NCBI RefSeq assembly: GCF_900156785.1
Contig: NZ_FTOP01000005.1
Span: 124,001 to 188,000 of the forward strand
Source of the DNA: Belliella pelovolcani
GTDB lineage: Bacteria > Bacteroidota > Bacteroidia > Cytophagales > Cyclobacteriaceae
Reading direction: 5' to 3'
Length of the DNA: 64,000 nt
A model generated the notes under the pieces. That model saw only the letters and a list, made by a program, of their open reading frames with translations, did no database searches and was not told the origin of the DNA. Positions 24,447 through 32,864 of this stretch are shown piece by piece. Position 1 is the stretch's first letter; each line of letters begins with the position of its first letter. A program made the position numbers and the translations under genes.

Positions 24447-24574
24447 CAATAGGAATGTGGCTTTAACCTAATCTATAGAGATGTGGTTATGATTGTCAAG
24501 GATAATTCAATAGGAATGCGGCTTCAGCCCATTCAATAATAGGAATTCATAGACAAGCACAGGCTTTAGCCGAA
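24447..24574. repeat. Degenerate AATAGGAATG...GGCTTTAGCC repeats
   Basis: Two direct copies of a ~22-bp unit are seen (CAATAGGAATGTGGCTTTAA at 24447-24466 and CAATAGGAATGCGGCTTCAG at 24508-24527), with a third stretched copy ending GGCTTTAGCC at 24564-24573. The interval 24347-24745 otherwise holds no gene apart from terminators and a tRNA 3'-end copy. Confidence 0.6.
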
Positions 24575-24601
24575 AAATCCGCAAAGACCTACCAAAAAAT
24601 C

Positions 24602-24637
24602 AAAAACTCCCCTTCAAAATTGCTTTTGAAGGGGTTT
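24602..24637. terminator. Bidirectional hairpin terminator
   Basis: CCCCTTCAAAA / TTTTGAAGGGG stem (24609-24619 and 24624-24634) with A and T runs on its sides. It may serve the DUF2237 gene (plus strand), although about 260 bp away. Confidence 0.6.
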
Positions 24638-24640
24638 GTT

Positions 24641-24657
24641 GTACCCAGGGCCGGAGT
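24641..24657. repeat. 17-bp copy of the tRNA-Leu 3' end
   Basis: GTACCCAGGGCCGGAGT is identical to 24745-24761, the 3' end of the tRNA-Leu gene, and has the same orientation 104 bp away. It may be a remnant of integration at the tRNA 3' end. The bases beyond the 17 bp differ and form a small palindrome (TCCCGATAGTCATCGGGA). Confidence 0.7.
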
Positions 24658-24703
24658 TCCCGATAGTCATCGGGATAAACTTCTCCTCTGGCCTATGTCA
24701 TAA

Positions 24704-24737
24704 AAAAAGCTCCAACTTGTGAAAGAAGGAGCTTTTT
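24704..24737 (-). terminator. Terminator after tRNA-Leu
   Basis: AAAAAGCTCC / GGAGCTTTTT stem located 8 bp past the 3' end of the minus-strand tRNA gene; followed on the minus strand by T-rich sequence. Confidence 0.85.
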
Positions 24738-24745
24738 GCTTTAAG

Positions 24746-24827
24746 TACCCAGGGCCGGAGTCGAACCGGCACGCCCGAGGGCATTGGTGTTTGAGACCAA
24801 CGCGTCTACCAATTCCGCCACCTGGGC
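24746..24827 (-). tRNA. tRNA-Leu (anticodon CAA)
   Basis: 82 nt, class II tRNA. On the minus strand the acceptor stem is GCCCAGG / CCTGGGT with a G-T closing pair and discriminator A; the D arm contains GGCGGAATTGGTAGACGC, the anticodon arm TTGGT-CTCAAAC-ACCAA gives anticodon CAA (reads UUG), a long variable arm (TGCCCTCGGGCGT) follows, and the T arm is GCCGGTTCGACTCCGGC. The CCA end is not encoded. No other tRNA was found in the window. Confidence 0.97.
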
Positions 24828-24896
24828 AGGTGAACTAACCGTTCCTTGCTGAACGGGATGCAAATATGATTACTATTTTTTTTCTGTGCAAGCCAC

Positions 24897-25193
24897 TCAA
24901 GGGAGTTCAACCATTTTTTTTGCACTAAAAGCACTCGGTTTCTCTGCAAAAAGAGGCTTTGTTACAGCCCATACGGACTTAAATAATTCAGAATCACGAT
25001 ATTGATTTAAGGCGGCCTCATCGTCCCAAAAGCTATATGTCATGAAAATATTTTTAAAATTTTCATCTTGCCACAATTCCAAATGATGACAGCCAGGGAA
25101 ATTGCGTATCTTTTCTTTGTTTGCATGAAAGTTTTCTAGAAATTCTTCCACTTTATCTTCCTGAAAAGTCATTCTTACAACTCTTGTCAGCAT
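24897..25193 (-). CDS. Antibiotic biosynthesis monooxygenase (ABM)-like protein
   Basis: 98 aa from the ATG at 25193; an upstream in-frame start would overlap the preceding gene. The stop of the SAM hydrolase-like gene lies 1 base before this ATG, so the two are probably translated from one message. The sequence has the ABM ferredoxin-like fold pattern: RVVRMTFQEDKVEEFLENFH at the N-terminus, then CHHLELWQDENFKNIFMTYS and FWDDEAALNQYRDSELFKSV. Members act as small dimeric oxygenases or as putative heme or quinone-degrading enzymes; the substrate is unknown here. Confidence 0.8.
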   Translation of the reverse strand: MLTRVVRMTFQEDKVEEFLENFHANKEKIRNFPGCHHLELWQDENFKNIFMTYSFWDDEAALNQYRDSELFKSVWAVTKPLFAEKPSAFSAKKMVELP

Positions 25194-25194
25194 T

Positions 25195-25971
25195 TTATTC
25201 AGCAGTTTCAAAATTGATGTAAATAGGCGTATCCAGTCTTAGACCTAGTAATTCAGATCCATTGCCATGATTGATTCCAATTTCAAGTAATTCCAGACTA
25301 TTGAAGAAGGCAAAGCAATCTCCTGCTTCTACATTGTCATAGGACTTATTGATACGGGTCAGGACTTCCCTGCTAAACTCTATGGTGAATTTGCCTGGAT
25401 TGAGTTTTTCGAATACCTCTTTGGTGATGTTGGTGATCAAATTACCGTAATTGTCTACCCTCACCACATGTCCTACGATTTGTTTTTTGGTGGCTTTGAA
25501 TTGTCGCGACATCATTTTTTTCATCTGCATCAGTGGTCCTCCGAAGTCATGAATGGCTGCTCCTGAAGCTACTTTGGCTGCTATTGGGGCAAGGACATCT
25601 TTGGCTGGGAAGGTGCTATCCTTGAGATGGATATCTGCAAACTGTACAATGATGCCAGGATCATAATCTGCCAAAAGGCTCAAAACTCCATTGTTGGGGC
25701 CGATGAAAATATGTTCTTCTAGTTTTATTCCAATGAATCCATCAGTCATATTGCTCGTACCATTGATGGCCACTAAGTGTACAGTGCCTTTGGGGAAATC
25801 CCTGAAAACTGATCTCAGGATAAACCCTGCATGAGCAATGTCATAGGTATTGATTTGATGCGATATATCTACAATATTCAGTTGCGGGTTGATAGATAAC
25901 ATTTTCGCCTTCACTGCAGGTACATAATAGTCCCCTTCCCCAAAATCTGAAATGAATGTTACCAGTGCCAT
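25195..25971 (-). CDS. SAM hydrolase / chlorinase-fluorinase family protein (DUF62)
   Basis: 258 aa, the usual length of this family. It probably hydrolyses S-adenosylmethionine to adenosine and methionine with a hydroxide, the activity shown for most bacterial members; fluorinases and chlorinases are rare relatives. The N-terminus FISDFGEGDYYVPAVKA contains the ribose-binding Asp (D9). The N-terminal domain includes VHLVAINGTSNMTDGFIGIK and the IGPNNGVLSLL segment; the C-terminal barrel starts near GHVVRVDNYGNLITNI. No halogenase-specific loop insertion is seen, so hydrolysis is the better guess. It is co-transcribed with the ABM gene. Confidence 0.88.
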   Translation of the reverse strand: MALVTFISDFGEGDYYVPAVKAKMLSINPQLNIVDISHQINTYDIAHAGFILRSVFRDFPKGTVHLVAINGTSNMTDGFIGIKLEEHIFIGPNNGVLSLLADYDPGIIVQFADIHLKDSTFPAKDVLAPIAAKVASGAAIHDFGGPLMQMKKMMSRQFKATKKQIVGHVVRVDNYGNLITNITKEVFEKLNPGKFTIEFSREVLTRINKSYDNVEAGDCFAFFNSLELLEIGINHGNGSELLGLRLDTPIYINFETAE

Positions 25972-26074
25972 ATAAGCAAGTCTATTAAAATTTTATATTT
26001 TTGTAGTAGGTGTGAACAAAAATAGGGATTTTATCCTTACACCTTAAACAAACTCTAAAATCAAATTCAATAGA

Positions 26075-27076
26075 TTGGTAGAAAAAGTAATTACTTTAGA
26101 AAATATCTTACTGCTGGACTTTTTGGGCTCTGGAAATGAGAATATACGCCAGATTGCAGCCGCATTCCCGCAAAGTAAAATTGTATCCCGAGGAAATGAA
26201 ATAAGGATTCAAGGTCGTGCACCAGAGATCCTCAGGATCAATGATGTCATCAATATGCTATTGCAGCATTTCAATAGGTTTGGTCATATTACCCCCGATC
26301 ATGTCAAAGAATATATTTCCTTGGAGGGTGTTCCCTTTGAGGAAAATCAAAAAAATGACGTTATCGTCTATGGAAACAAAGGACTTGTAGTAAAGCCTAA
26401 ATCTCCTAATCAGAGAAAATTGGTGGAGGCCTGCTTCAAAAATGACTTAGTCTTTGCTTTGGGGCCTGCGGGAACAGGGAAAACATACATTGCTGTAGCT
26501 TTGGCGGTGCGTGCGCTTAAAAACAGAGAGGTGAAAAGAATTATAATTACCAGACCTGCTGTAGAGGCTGGAGAGAATTTAGGTTTTCTTCCTGGAGATC
26601 TGCAAGAAAAACTAGACCCCTACTTGAGACCAATCTATGACGCTCTCAGCGATATGGTTCCTTCAGAGAAGTTGAAGTTTTATCAAGAAACTAGAGTGAT
26701 TGAAATTGCTCCGCTTGCATATATGAGAGGTCGGACTTTGCATGATGCCTTTGTGCTTTTGGACGAGGCACAGAACACCACCAGTGAGCAAATCAAAATG
26801 TTTCTTACGAGGATGGGACCCAACTCAAAAGTGATCATCACAGGCGATCAATCACAAGTAGATTTACCCAAAAGACAGAAATCTGGCCTTTCGGAGTCAC
26901 TCAAAGTATTGAAAGATGTAAAAGGTATAGGCGTGGTCAATTTGAGTGGGAAGGATGTCATCAGGCATAAATTGGTCAAGTCCATCATAGAAGCCTACGA
27001 AAAATCAGAAGCAGAGAAAAAGCAAGAAAGAGATGAATATATCCGTAGAAAAGGTAAAGACGAAGGAACAGCTTGA
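26075..27076 (+). CDS. PhoH family ATPase
   Basis: 333 aa from a TTG start at 26075 (MVEKVITLEN), which fits the family's N-terminus; no ATG gives a better start. Walker A GPAGTGKT is at 130-137 and Walker B VLLDEAQNTT at 227-236. PhoH proteins are cytoplasmic ATPases, related to helicase folds, linked to RNA metabolism and phosphate starvation in some species. An N-terminal KH-like segment (FPQSKIVSRGNEIRIQGRAP) precedes the ATPase core. The gene's end overlaps the downstream acetyltransferase start by 44 bp. Confidence 0.92.
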   Translation: MVEKVITLENILLLDFLGSGNENIRQIAAAFPQSKIVSRGNEIRIQGRAPEILRINDVINMLLQHFNRFGHITPDHVKEYISLEGVPFEENQKNDVIVYGNKGLVVKPKSPNQRKLVEACFKNDLVFALGPAGTGKTYIAVALAVRALKNREVKRIIITRPAVEAGENLGFLPGDLQEKLDPYLRPIYDALSDMVPSEKLKFYQETRVIEIAPLAYMRGRTLHDAFVLLDEAQNTTSEQIKMFLTRMGPNSKVIITGDQSQVDLPKRQKSGLSESLKVLKDVKGIGVVNLSGKDVIRHKLVKSIIEAYEKSEAEKKQERDEYIRRKGKDEGTA

Positions 27077-27470
27077 TACGATTTTCAAAATCAGAGAAAT
27101 CGTCTTTGTCATTGAGCAGGAAGTTGATCCAGCAGAAGAATATGATGAATTTGAAGCGAGTTCTACACATTTCTTGGCTACAGTCGAAGGTGAACCTGCG
27201 GGCACAGCCAGATGGAGATTTACCAAAAACGGCGTCAAACTTGAGCGCTTTGCGGTATTGAAAGAAATGCGAGGTAAAGGCGTAGGTCAAGCCTTGGTTC
27301 AGGCAGTTATAGATGATATTGCTGAATCTGAACAAGCTAAAGATAAGTTGCTTTACATGCACGCCCAACTACCAGCCATGTCACTTTATGCAAAGTTTGG
27401 GTTTGAAAAAGTTGGCGAGATGTTTGAAGAGTGTAATATTATGCATTATCAAATGGAAAGATATTTGTAG
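27033..27470 (+). CDS. GNAT family N-acetyltransferase
   Basis: 145 aa. The GNAT core is clear: FAVLKEMRGKGVGQALVQAV (residues about 74-93) is the acetyl-CoA pyrophosphate loop with the R/Q-x-x-G-x-G/A motif, and HAQLPAMSLYAKFGFEKVGE completes the fold. The substrate is not predictable. The ATG at 27033 lies inside phoH, giving a 44-bp overlap in a different frame; this start is supported because the conserved beta strand (FKIREIVFVIEQEVDPAE) needs it. A later start would truncate the fold. Confidence 0.88.
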   Translation: MNISVEKVKTKEQLDTIFKIREIVFVIEQEVDPAEEYDEFEASSTHFLATVEGEPAGTARWRFTKNGVKLERFAVLKEMRGKGVGQALVQAVIDDIAESEQAKDKLLYMHAQLPAMSLYAKFGFEKVGEMFEECNIMHYQMERYL

Positions 27471-27509
27471 TTTTGAATCGTTTTCGCACAATAAATAAAT
27501 TTTAAGATC

Positions 27510-28055
27510 ATGAAAAAATTATTACTAGCAGCTTTTGCGCTTTCTTTTTTTGCTTCCACATCTTTTGCACAGGAAGAAAGAGCACACAGTATTGGTGAAG
27601 TGAAATTGAACTTCTTAAATACAATTCTTCTTGGTTCGATAGAATTGGGTTATGAACATTTTCTTGGTAAAGATCAATCTATTGCCGTAGAAGCGCATTT
27701 CAATGATAGGTTTGCTTACATCTCAACTCCTGATGGAAGAGATTTCAACGCTACATCACTTCAGGTTTCTTACAATTTTTACTTTGATAGTGAAACTGAC
27801 GGCCAGGTATATATATTCCCTTATTTCAAATATAGATTTGGAGATTTCTCAGAATCAGTAGATCAATCTCAACCGCTCATCACGAGTATGAATAGTGCGA
27901 TTCTAGGTCTGGGCGCAGGATATAAGTGGGTATTCAATGATCAATTTGCCATGGGACCATACGTTTCGATAGCTAGGGGATTCAGTGAAGAGGTAAATGA
28001 TCGTTTCTCAGCGATTGAATTCAAGGCAGGATTCTCTATTGGCTATCGGTTCTAA
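27510..28055 (+). CDS. Outer membrane beta-barrel protein
   Basis: 181 aa with a signal peptide (MKKLLLAAFALSFFASTSFAQ, cleavage near residue 20). The rest alternates hydrophobic and polar residues as in an 8-strand barrel, with a C-terminal strand ending IGYRF, the aromatic end typical of outer membrane proteins. It resembles DUF3575-type small barrels, but I am not sure of the family. Its own terminator (28087-28112) follows, so it is a single-gene unit. Confidence 0.75.
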   Translation: MKKLLLAAFALSFFASTSFAQEERAHSIGEVKLNFLNTILLGSIELGYEHFLGKDQSIAVEAHFNDRFAYISTPDGRDFNATSLQVSYNFYFDSETDGQVYIFPYFKYRFGDFSESVDQSQPLITSMNSAILGLGAGYKWVFNDQFAMGPYVSIARGFSEEVNDRFSAIEFKAGFSIGYRF

Positions 28056-28086
28056 GAATCAAATTAGTCGACTAAAAATACATGAT

Positions 28087-28112
28087 AGGGAGCTTCAGGC
28101 TCCCTTTTTTTA
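28087..28112 (+). terminator. Terminator after the beta-barrel gene
   Basis: AGGGAGC / GCTCCCT stem with a 5-nt loop followed by TTTTTTTATTTT. The hairpin lies inside the first codons of the longest comEC reading frame, which argues that comEC starts further down, at 28148. Confidence 0.88.
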
Positions 28113-28147
28113 TTTTATTGCTTAATTTAAAGCAAAGCTTTAGTCGG

Positions 28148-30097
28148 ATGATTTTTAGTGAGTTTCCTTTTTTACGGTACACCCTTTTTTTGATTTTAGG
28201 GATATTACTCTACCAAGTTTTGGGGAGTCAATACTTCATATTGTCTGTTGTCTTGTTGACTTCTTTCTATTTTTTATATGCTGTTTTAGTGATCTGGAAT
28301 AGATTGAAAAAGCAGTATGGCTACCAAATATTGATCCCGCTTATTGCTTACATTCAATTGATTTTGCTAGGGTATGTGGTTACTTATTTGAAGGATTTTA
28401 AAAACGACCCCGATCACTTGATCCATCAAAAACAAGAAATCAAAGGTTATATAGCGGTTGTACTTGGAAATGATGAAGTCAAACCAAATTCAATTGCCAA
28501 TAGACTTCGGATGATTGAGCTCATTGATGAAAGTTTGAATCCAATCGCTGTTACAGGAGAGGTTTTGATTTATCATCGATTAGAGCATGGCTTGAAATCA
28601 GGCGATTTGGTTTTTGTGGCGGGGGAACCTGAGTTGCTAACTCCCCCAACCAATCCAGCTGAATTTCATTATCAAAGATTCATGCAAAGGCAGCAGCTTG
28701 CACATAGGCATTTTATCGGAGAAAAGGTTTTCAAAATTGGTTACCGCAGTTCACAACCAATAGAAGATTTCTTCTTGAAGATTAGGTCTGCAATCATTTC
28801 CAATATAGATGCTAAATTTCAAGATAATCAAGCCAAACAAGTCGCTCAAGCACTTTTGCTCGGGCAAAAGAAGAATTTGGAAAAGGAAGTAAGCGAAGCT
28901 TATGTGACAGCAGGAGCCATGCATGTGCTTGCAGTGTCGGGATTGCATGTTGGGATCATTTATGGATTCTTTTTCCTTTTTTTCAAACCATACCGAATGA
29001 AACAGGGAGCGAGGATTGTCTATCTCAGTATCATCATTCTTATCATCTGGGCTTATGCAATGTTGACCGGAATGTCACCTTCAGTGATGCGGGCAGCGAC
29101 CATGTTTTCTCTGATGGCACTGGCTCAGATGAAATCTAGAAGCCCCTCTGTTTTCAATGCGATTGCACTATCAGCATTACTTTTGCTGATTTTTGATCCT
29201 TTTTTAATTTATTCAGTGGGTTTCCAGCTGTCCTACCTGGCATTGTTTGGAATTATTTTGATTCAGCCCATTTTGGTTTCTATTTGGATACCAAAGTGGA
29301 GGGTAGTGGAATATATTTGGCAAATCAGCATGGTGGGATTAGCGGCTCAGTTGATGACATTTCCCATTTCGACTTATTATTTTCACGTCTTTCCTACTTA
29401 TTTTCTAATCTCCAATCTGGTGGCAATTCCTGGCGCATTCTTGATCATGTCTGTCGGTATTCCGATGATGTTATGTTTTCAGGTTCCGATTTTAGGACAA
29501 TCACTTGCTTGGATGACAGAGCAACTCATCTCTTTTGTCAATTTTCTGATTTTTGGAATTCAATCCATTCCTTATTCGAGAATAGCTCATATTAACCTCA
29601 GCTCGGAATTCATGATCTTTTATTGGTTTATCCTCGCTTTAGTAATTTCCCTCTTTATCAATCGTAAAAAATGGATGCTTTATGCTGGGTTCACTACTCT
29701 TTTAATTTTTGGAGGCTTTCAAGTGATTCGTGCTTTTGTGAAAAATGAAAAGGCCTTGACCATTTACGCAGTAAGTGACGGAATTGCTTTGGATTTTGAT
29801 CATAGTTTTTACTTAGATTTTGGTGTGCCGGAGTCTGAATTATCCTTTAAAGTTTTCCCGAATAGATCTGCAAATCTGAGGAGAGCAGAACCTTTGCCAA
29901 TACTTTTGAGGGGAGATTCTTTGATAATCCCGCTTCCAGAATTAAAGCAGCCGCTGTACTTTTATCATGGGGAATGGATGAATCAATCCGAATTCACAAT
30001 GTATCAATATGCTTGGAATGGAGATGCTTGGCAGGAAATCAACGATGAAGCAATGCAACCTAAAATCTCAACTGCTAGGAAATTGGTATTTAAATAG
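28148..30097 (+). CDS. comEC: ComEC/Rec2 family DNA uptake channel
   Basis: 649 aa from the ATG at 28148. A longer frame opens at 28082, but a clear terminator hairpin sits in it, so the downstream ATG is preferred. ComEC forms the inner-membrane channel for uptake of single-stranded DNA in competence. The N-terminal membrane helices and a DUF4131-like soluble part come first; the competence core contains AMHVLAVSGLHVGIIYGF and several membrane segments (for example MRAATMFSLMALAQMKSRSP and FQLSYLALFGIILIQPILVS). The metallo-beta-lactamase domain of many ComEC proteins is not present; a short C-terminal part of about 120 residues follows the last helix, as in other Bacteroidota. Confidence 0.88.
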   Translation: MIFSEFPFLRYTLFLILGILLYQVLGSQYFILSVVLLTSFYFLYAVLVIWNRLKKQYGYQILIPLIAYIQLILLGYVVTYLKDFKNDPDHLIHQKQEIKGYIAVVLGNDEVKPNSIANRLRMIELIDESLNPIAVTGEVLIYHRLEHGLKSGDLVFVAGEPELLTPPTNPAEFHYQRFMQRQQLAHRHFIGEKVFKIGYRSSQPIEDFFLKIRSAIISNIDAKFQDNQAKQVAQALLLGQKKNLEKEVSEAYVTAGAMHVLAVSGLHVGIIYGFFFLFFKPYRMKQGARIVYLSIIILIIWAYAMLTGMSPSVMRAATMFSLMALAQMKSRSPSVFNAIALSALLLLIFDPFLIYSVGFQLSYLALFGIILIQPILVSIWIPKWRVVEYIWQISMVGLAAQLMTFPISTYYFHVFPTYFLISNLVAIPGAFLIMSVGIPMMLCFQVPILGQSLAWMTEQLISFVNFLIFGIQSIPYSRIAHINLSSEFMIFYWFILALVISLFINRKKWMLYAGFTTLLIFGGFQVIRAFVKNEKALTIYAVSDGIALDFDHSFYLDFGVPESELSFKVFPNRSANLRRAEPLPILLRGDSLIIPLPELKQPLYFYHGEWMNQSEFTMYQYAWNGDAWQEINDEAMQPKISTARKLVFK

Positions 30098-30179
30098 GCC
30101 TTACTTTGCACAAGCCAAAGTTCTGCTCTATATTTCCAATAAGTGTATTTTGACATAAACCCGAAAGAATTTAGATACC

Positions 30180-30956
30180 ATGAATCAACCCATCCATCAA
30201 ATTGTCAAAGAAAGGGTAGGATACTTAATCCTCAATCGACCGGATAAGCGAAATGCTCTCAATGCAGATATGGTCACAGCAATGAAAGCTGTATTGACAG
30301 ATCTTGAGAATAATCCTGAAGTAAAAGTGATTGTGATCAAAGCGGAAGGGAAGGTGTTTTGTTCTGGTGCTGACCTCGCTTCTTTGCAACAACTTCAAAG
30401 CAATACTTTTGAGGAGAATCTCCAGGACAGTAGACATCTCAAAGAGTTGTTTTATCAGATTTATACCTCTCCAAAAGTGATCATCGCTCAAGTTCAAGGG
30501 CATGCTTTAGCGGGGGGGTGTGGACTGGCTACTGTATGTGATTTTGCATTTGCCGCGTCTGAAGCTAAGTTTGGTTATACAGAAGTGAAAATCGGTTTTG
30601 TTCCGGCTATAGTTAAGGTCTTTTTGATCAGAAAAATTGGAGAGGGGAAAGCCAAGCAGCTTTTGTTGGATGCTGACTTGATTACGTCAGAAGTGGCAAA
30701 GGCATTTGGGTTGATCAACTGGGTGGTGGTAGCAGAAGACTTGGAAGATCAAGTTTTTGCCTATGCGCAGAAGCTAGCCAATCAAAATTCAGGAATAGCC
30801 ATGGGGCTTACCAAAGAGATGATCGGCCGTGTACAGGAAAAGTCCCTAGAAGATGGCTTAGAATACGCTGCAAGTATGAATGCCAAAGCACGTGGGTCTG
30901 CTGATTGCAAAAAAGGAATTGCTGCATTTTTGAACAAAGAGCCATTGAGCTGGTAG
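30180..30956 (+). CDS. Enoyl-CoA hydratase/isomerase family protein, methylglutaconyl-CoA hydratase-like
   Basis: 258 aa, one crotonase domain. The oxyanion-hole signature is AGGCGLATVCD (111-121), and FGYTEVKIGFVPA (131-143) carries the single acidic catalytic residue E135. The first catalytic Glu of classical hydratases is replaced by G115, as in LiuC-type methylglutaconyl-CoA hydratases of leucine degradation, which also have the phrase EVKIGF-like before a PA. This makes leucine breakdown the best guess; an isomerase is possible. The gene ends in TAG immediately followed by the ATG of the helicase gene (30957), so they share a message although the functions differ. Confidence 0.82.
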   Translation: MNQPIHQIVKERVGYLILNRPDKRNALNADMVTAMKAVLTDLENNPEVKVIVIKAEGKVFCSGADLASLQQLQSNTFEENLQDSRHLKELFYQIYTSPKVIIAQVQGHALAGGCGLATVCDFAFAASEAKFGYTEVKIGFVPAIVKVFLIRKIGEGKAKQLLLDADLITSEVAKAFGLINWVVVAEDLEDQVFAYAQKLANQNSGIAMGLTKEMIGRVQEKSLEDGLEYAASMNAKARGSADCKKGIAAFLNKEPLSW

Positions 30957-32864
30957 ATGAAAACTCAAGCGATACAGACACTTCAGAAGTTTTTTGGTTA
31001 TCAGGATTTTCGTCCTGCACAGCTGGATATTGTCTTGACTGCAATGGCTGGAAAAGACTGTGTTGCATTGTTGCCTACAGGTGGAGGGAAATCTATTTGT
31101 TTTCAAGTGCCTGCTTTGGCACAAGAGGGAGTATGTCTAGTGGTTAGCCCCTTAGTTGCACTCATGAAAGATCAAGTGGATAATCTGCGCAAAAGAGGCG
31201 TATTGGCAGCGGCTGTTTATTCTGGTATGAGTAAGCGTGAGATTGATACCACACTGGATAATTGTGTCTATGGGAATTATAAGTTCCTATATGTATCTCC
31301 GGAAAGGTTGAAGACAGAGATTTTCATTGAGCGATTCAAGCGCATGAATGTATGCTTGATCGCTGTCGATGAAGCACATTGTATCTCGCAATGGGGCTAT
31401 GATTTCAGACCTCCCTATCTGGAAATCGCAAATATCAGAGCTTATCATCCTGAGGTTCCCTGTTTGGCACTCACAGCCTCAGCTACCCTCAAAGTAAAGC
31501 AAGATATCATCGATAAACTGGAATTGAAGGATCCAGCGGTTTATGTGAGGTCTTTTTCGAGGAAAAACCTGAGCTATGCTGTTCGGATGGTGGAAAATAA
31601 AATAGAGAAGGCCGTCGAAATATTGAATAGAATACCTGGGTCTGCCATCATTTACACTAGAAATAGAAAGGGGACAAAACAAATCGCTCAGGAATTACAC
31701 AGATTAGGCTACTCAGCTACTTTTTATCATGCAGGACTAGATGTCGCTACGAGAGAACTCAGGCAACAAGAGTGGAAAAAAAACCACATACGCATCATGG
31801 TCGCTACCAATGCTTTTGGGATGGGGATTGACAAACCTGATGTCAGGCTGGTGATCCACCTTGATCTTCCAGAGAATTTGGAAAACTACTACCAAGAGGC
31901 AGGAAGAGCAGGGAGAGATGAGTTGAAAGCCTATGGGGTTTTGTTGACCAATGAGCAAGATATGGAAACATTGATTCAAAGAGCAGAGATTGCTTATCCT
32001 CCTCTTGATTTTCTCAAAAGAGTCTATCAATCCCTAGCCAACCAATATAGAATAGCAGTAGGCAGTAGCTTGTTTGTCAGCTATGATTTTGATCTAGGAG
32101 ATTTTTGTAATACTTATCAGTTGGATTTGCTGATGACTTACAATGCTTTGAAGGTTTTGCAGGAAGAGGGTTTTATTGAGCTAAATGAAAGTTTCTTTGC
32201 TCCTTCTAGCATTCATTTTTTGGTGGATCAATCCAAATTGTATGAATTTCAGATAGCCAATGCCAAACTTGATCCTTTGATCAAAGCTTTGCTTAGGACT
32301 TATGGAGGGGAGCTATTTGTGGAATACATCAAGATTCAGGAGGCGAAATTAGCGAAGCAGCTTCAGCTTCCAGAATCAGATTTGGTCAGACAGCTTGAGC
32401 TTCTTGATCAATTCAATGTTTTGGCTTATAACAAACGTAAGGATAGTCCACAGGTCACTTTTCTGACGCCACGCTATGATGCTGGTAAATTACCATTGAA
32501 CACCAAAAGAATTGCCGAGCGTAGAGATAATGCAAAGTCCAAAGCAGCTTCAATGATTGCTTATATTGAAAATTCGCAACTTTGCCGAGCCAATCAGATT
32601 TCTACATATTTTGGAGAAGAAACGGATCATTTTTGTGGTATTTGTGATGTCTGTGTAGAGCGTCGTAAGACTACATCAGATAGAGATGATCAGCTCAAAT
32701 CTAAGATTATCCAAACTTTAAAGGATGGAAAAGAGTTTTCTATACAATCACTACCACATGTTGGGCTCAAAGATGATCAAGAGACGGTGGACTTACTCAG
32801 GAATTTGGAAGATGAGGGGAGGATCGTGTCAGAGCCCAATGGAATATACAAATTGAAAGAATAA
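30957..32864 (+). CDS. RecQ-family helicase, short form
   Basis: 635 aa. The helicase core is complete: GGGKS at 42-46, DEAH at 138-141 in AVDEAHCISQWGYDFRP, and the C-terminal half with GRAGRDELKAYG. A zinc-binding RQC start is visible (CRANQISTYFGEETDHFCGICDVC has the Cys pattern at 16-20 spacing), but there is no HRDC domain. The gene therefore differs from the longer RecQ at 57028-59160 in the same window. Both are expected in repair and replication restart. It begins at the base after the preceding stop, and the next gene overlaps its stop by one base. Confidence 0.92.
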   Translation: MKTQAIQTLQKFFGYQDFRPAQLDIVLTAMAGKDCVALLPTGGGKSICFQVPALAQEGVCLVVSPLVALMKDQVDNLRKRGVLAAAVYSGMSKREIDTTLDNCVYGNYKFLYVSPERLKTEIFIERFKRMNVCLIAVDEAHCISQWGYDFRPPYLEIANIRAYHPEVPCLALTASATLKVKQDIIDKLELKDPAVYVRSFSRKNLSYAVRMVENKIEKAVEILNRIPGSAIIYTRNRKGTKQIAQELHRLGYSATFYHAGLDVATRELRQQEWKKNHIRIMVATNAFGMGIDKPDVRLVIHLDLPENLENYYQEAGRAGRDELKAYGVLLTNEQDMETLIQRAEIAYPPLDFLKRVYQSLANQYRIAVGSSLFVSYDFDLGDFCNTYQLDLLMTYNALKVLQEEGFIELNESFFAPSSIHFLVDQSKLYEFQIANAKLDPLIKALLRTYGGELFVEYIKIQEAKLAKQLQLPESDLVRQLELLDQFNVLAYNKRKDSPQVTFLTPRYDAGKLPLNTKRIAERRDNAKSKAASMIAYIENSQLCRANQISTYFGEETDHFCGICDVCVERRKTTSDRDDQLKSKIIQTLKDGKEFSIQSLPHVGLKDDQETVDLLRNLEDEGRIVSEPNGIYKLKE

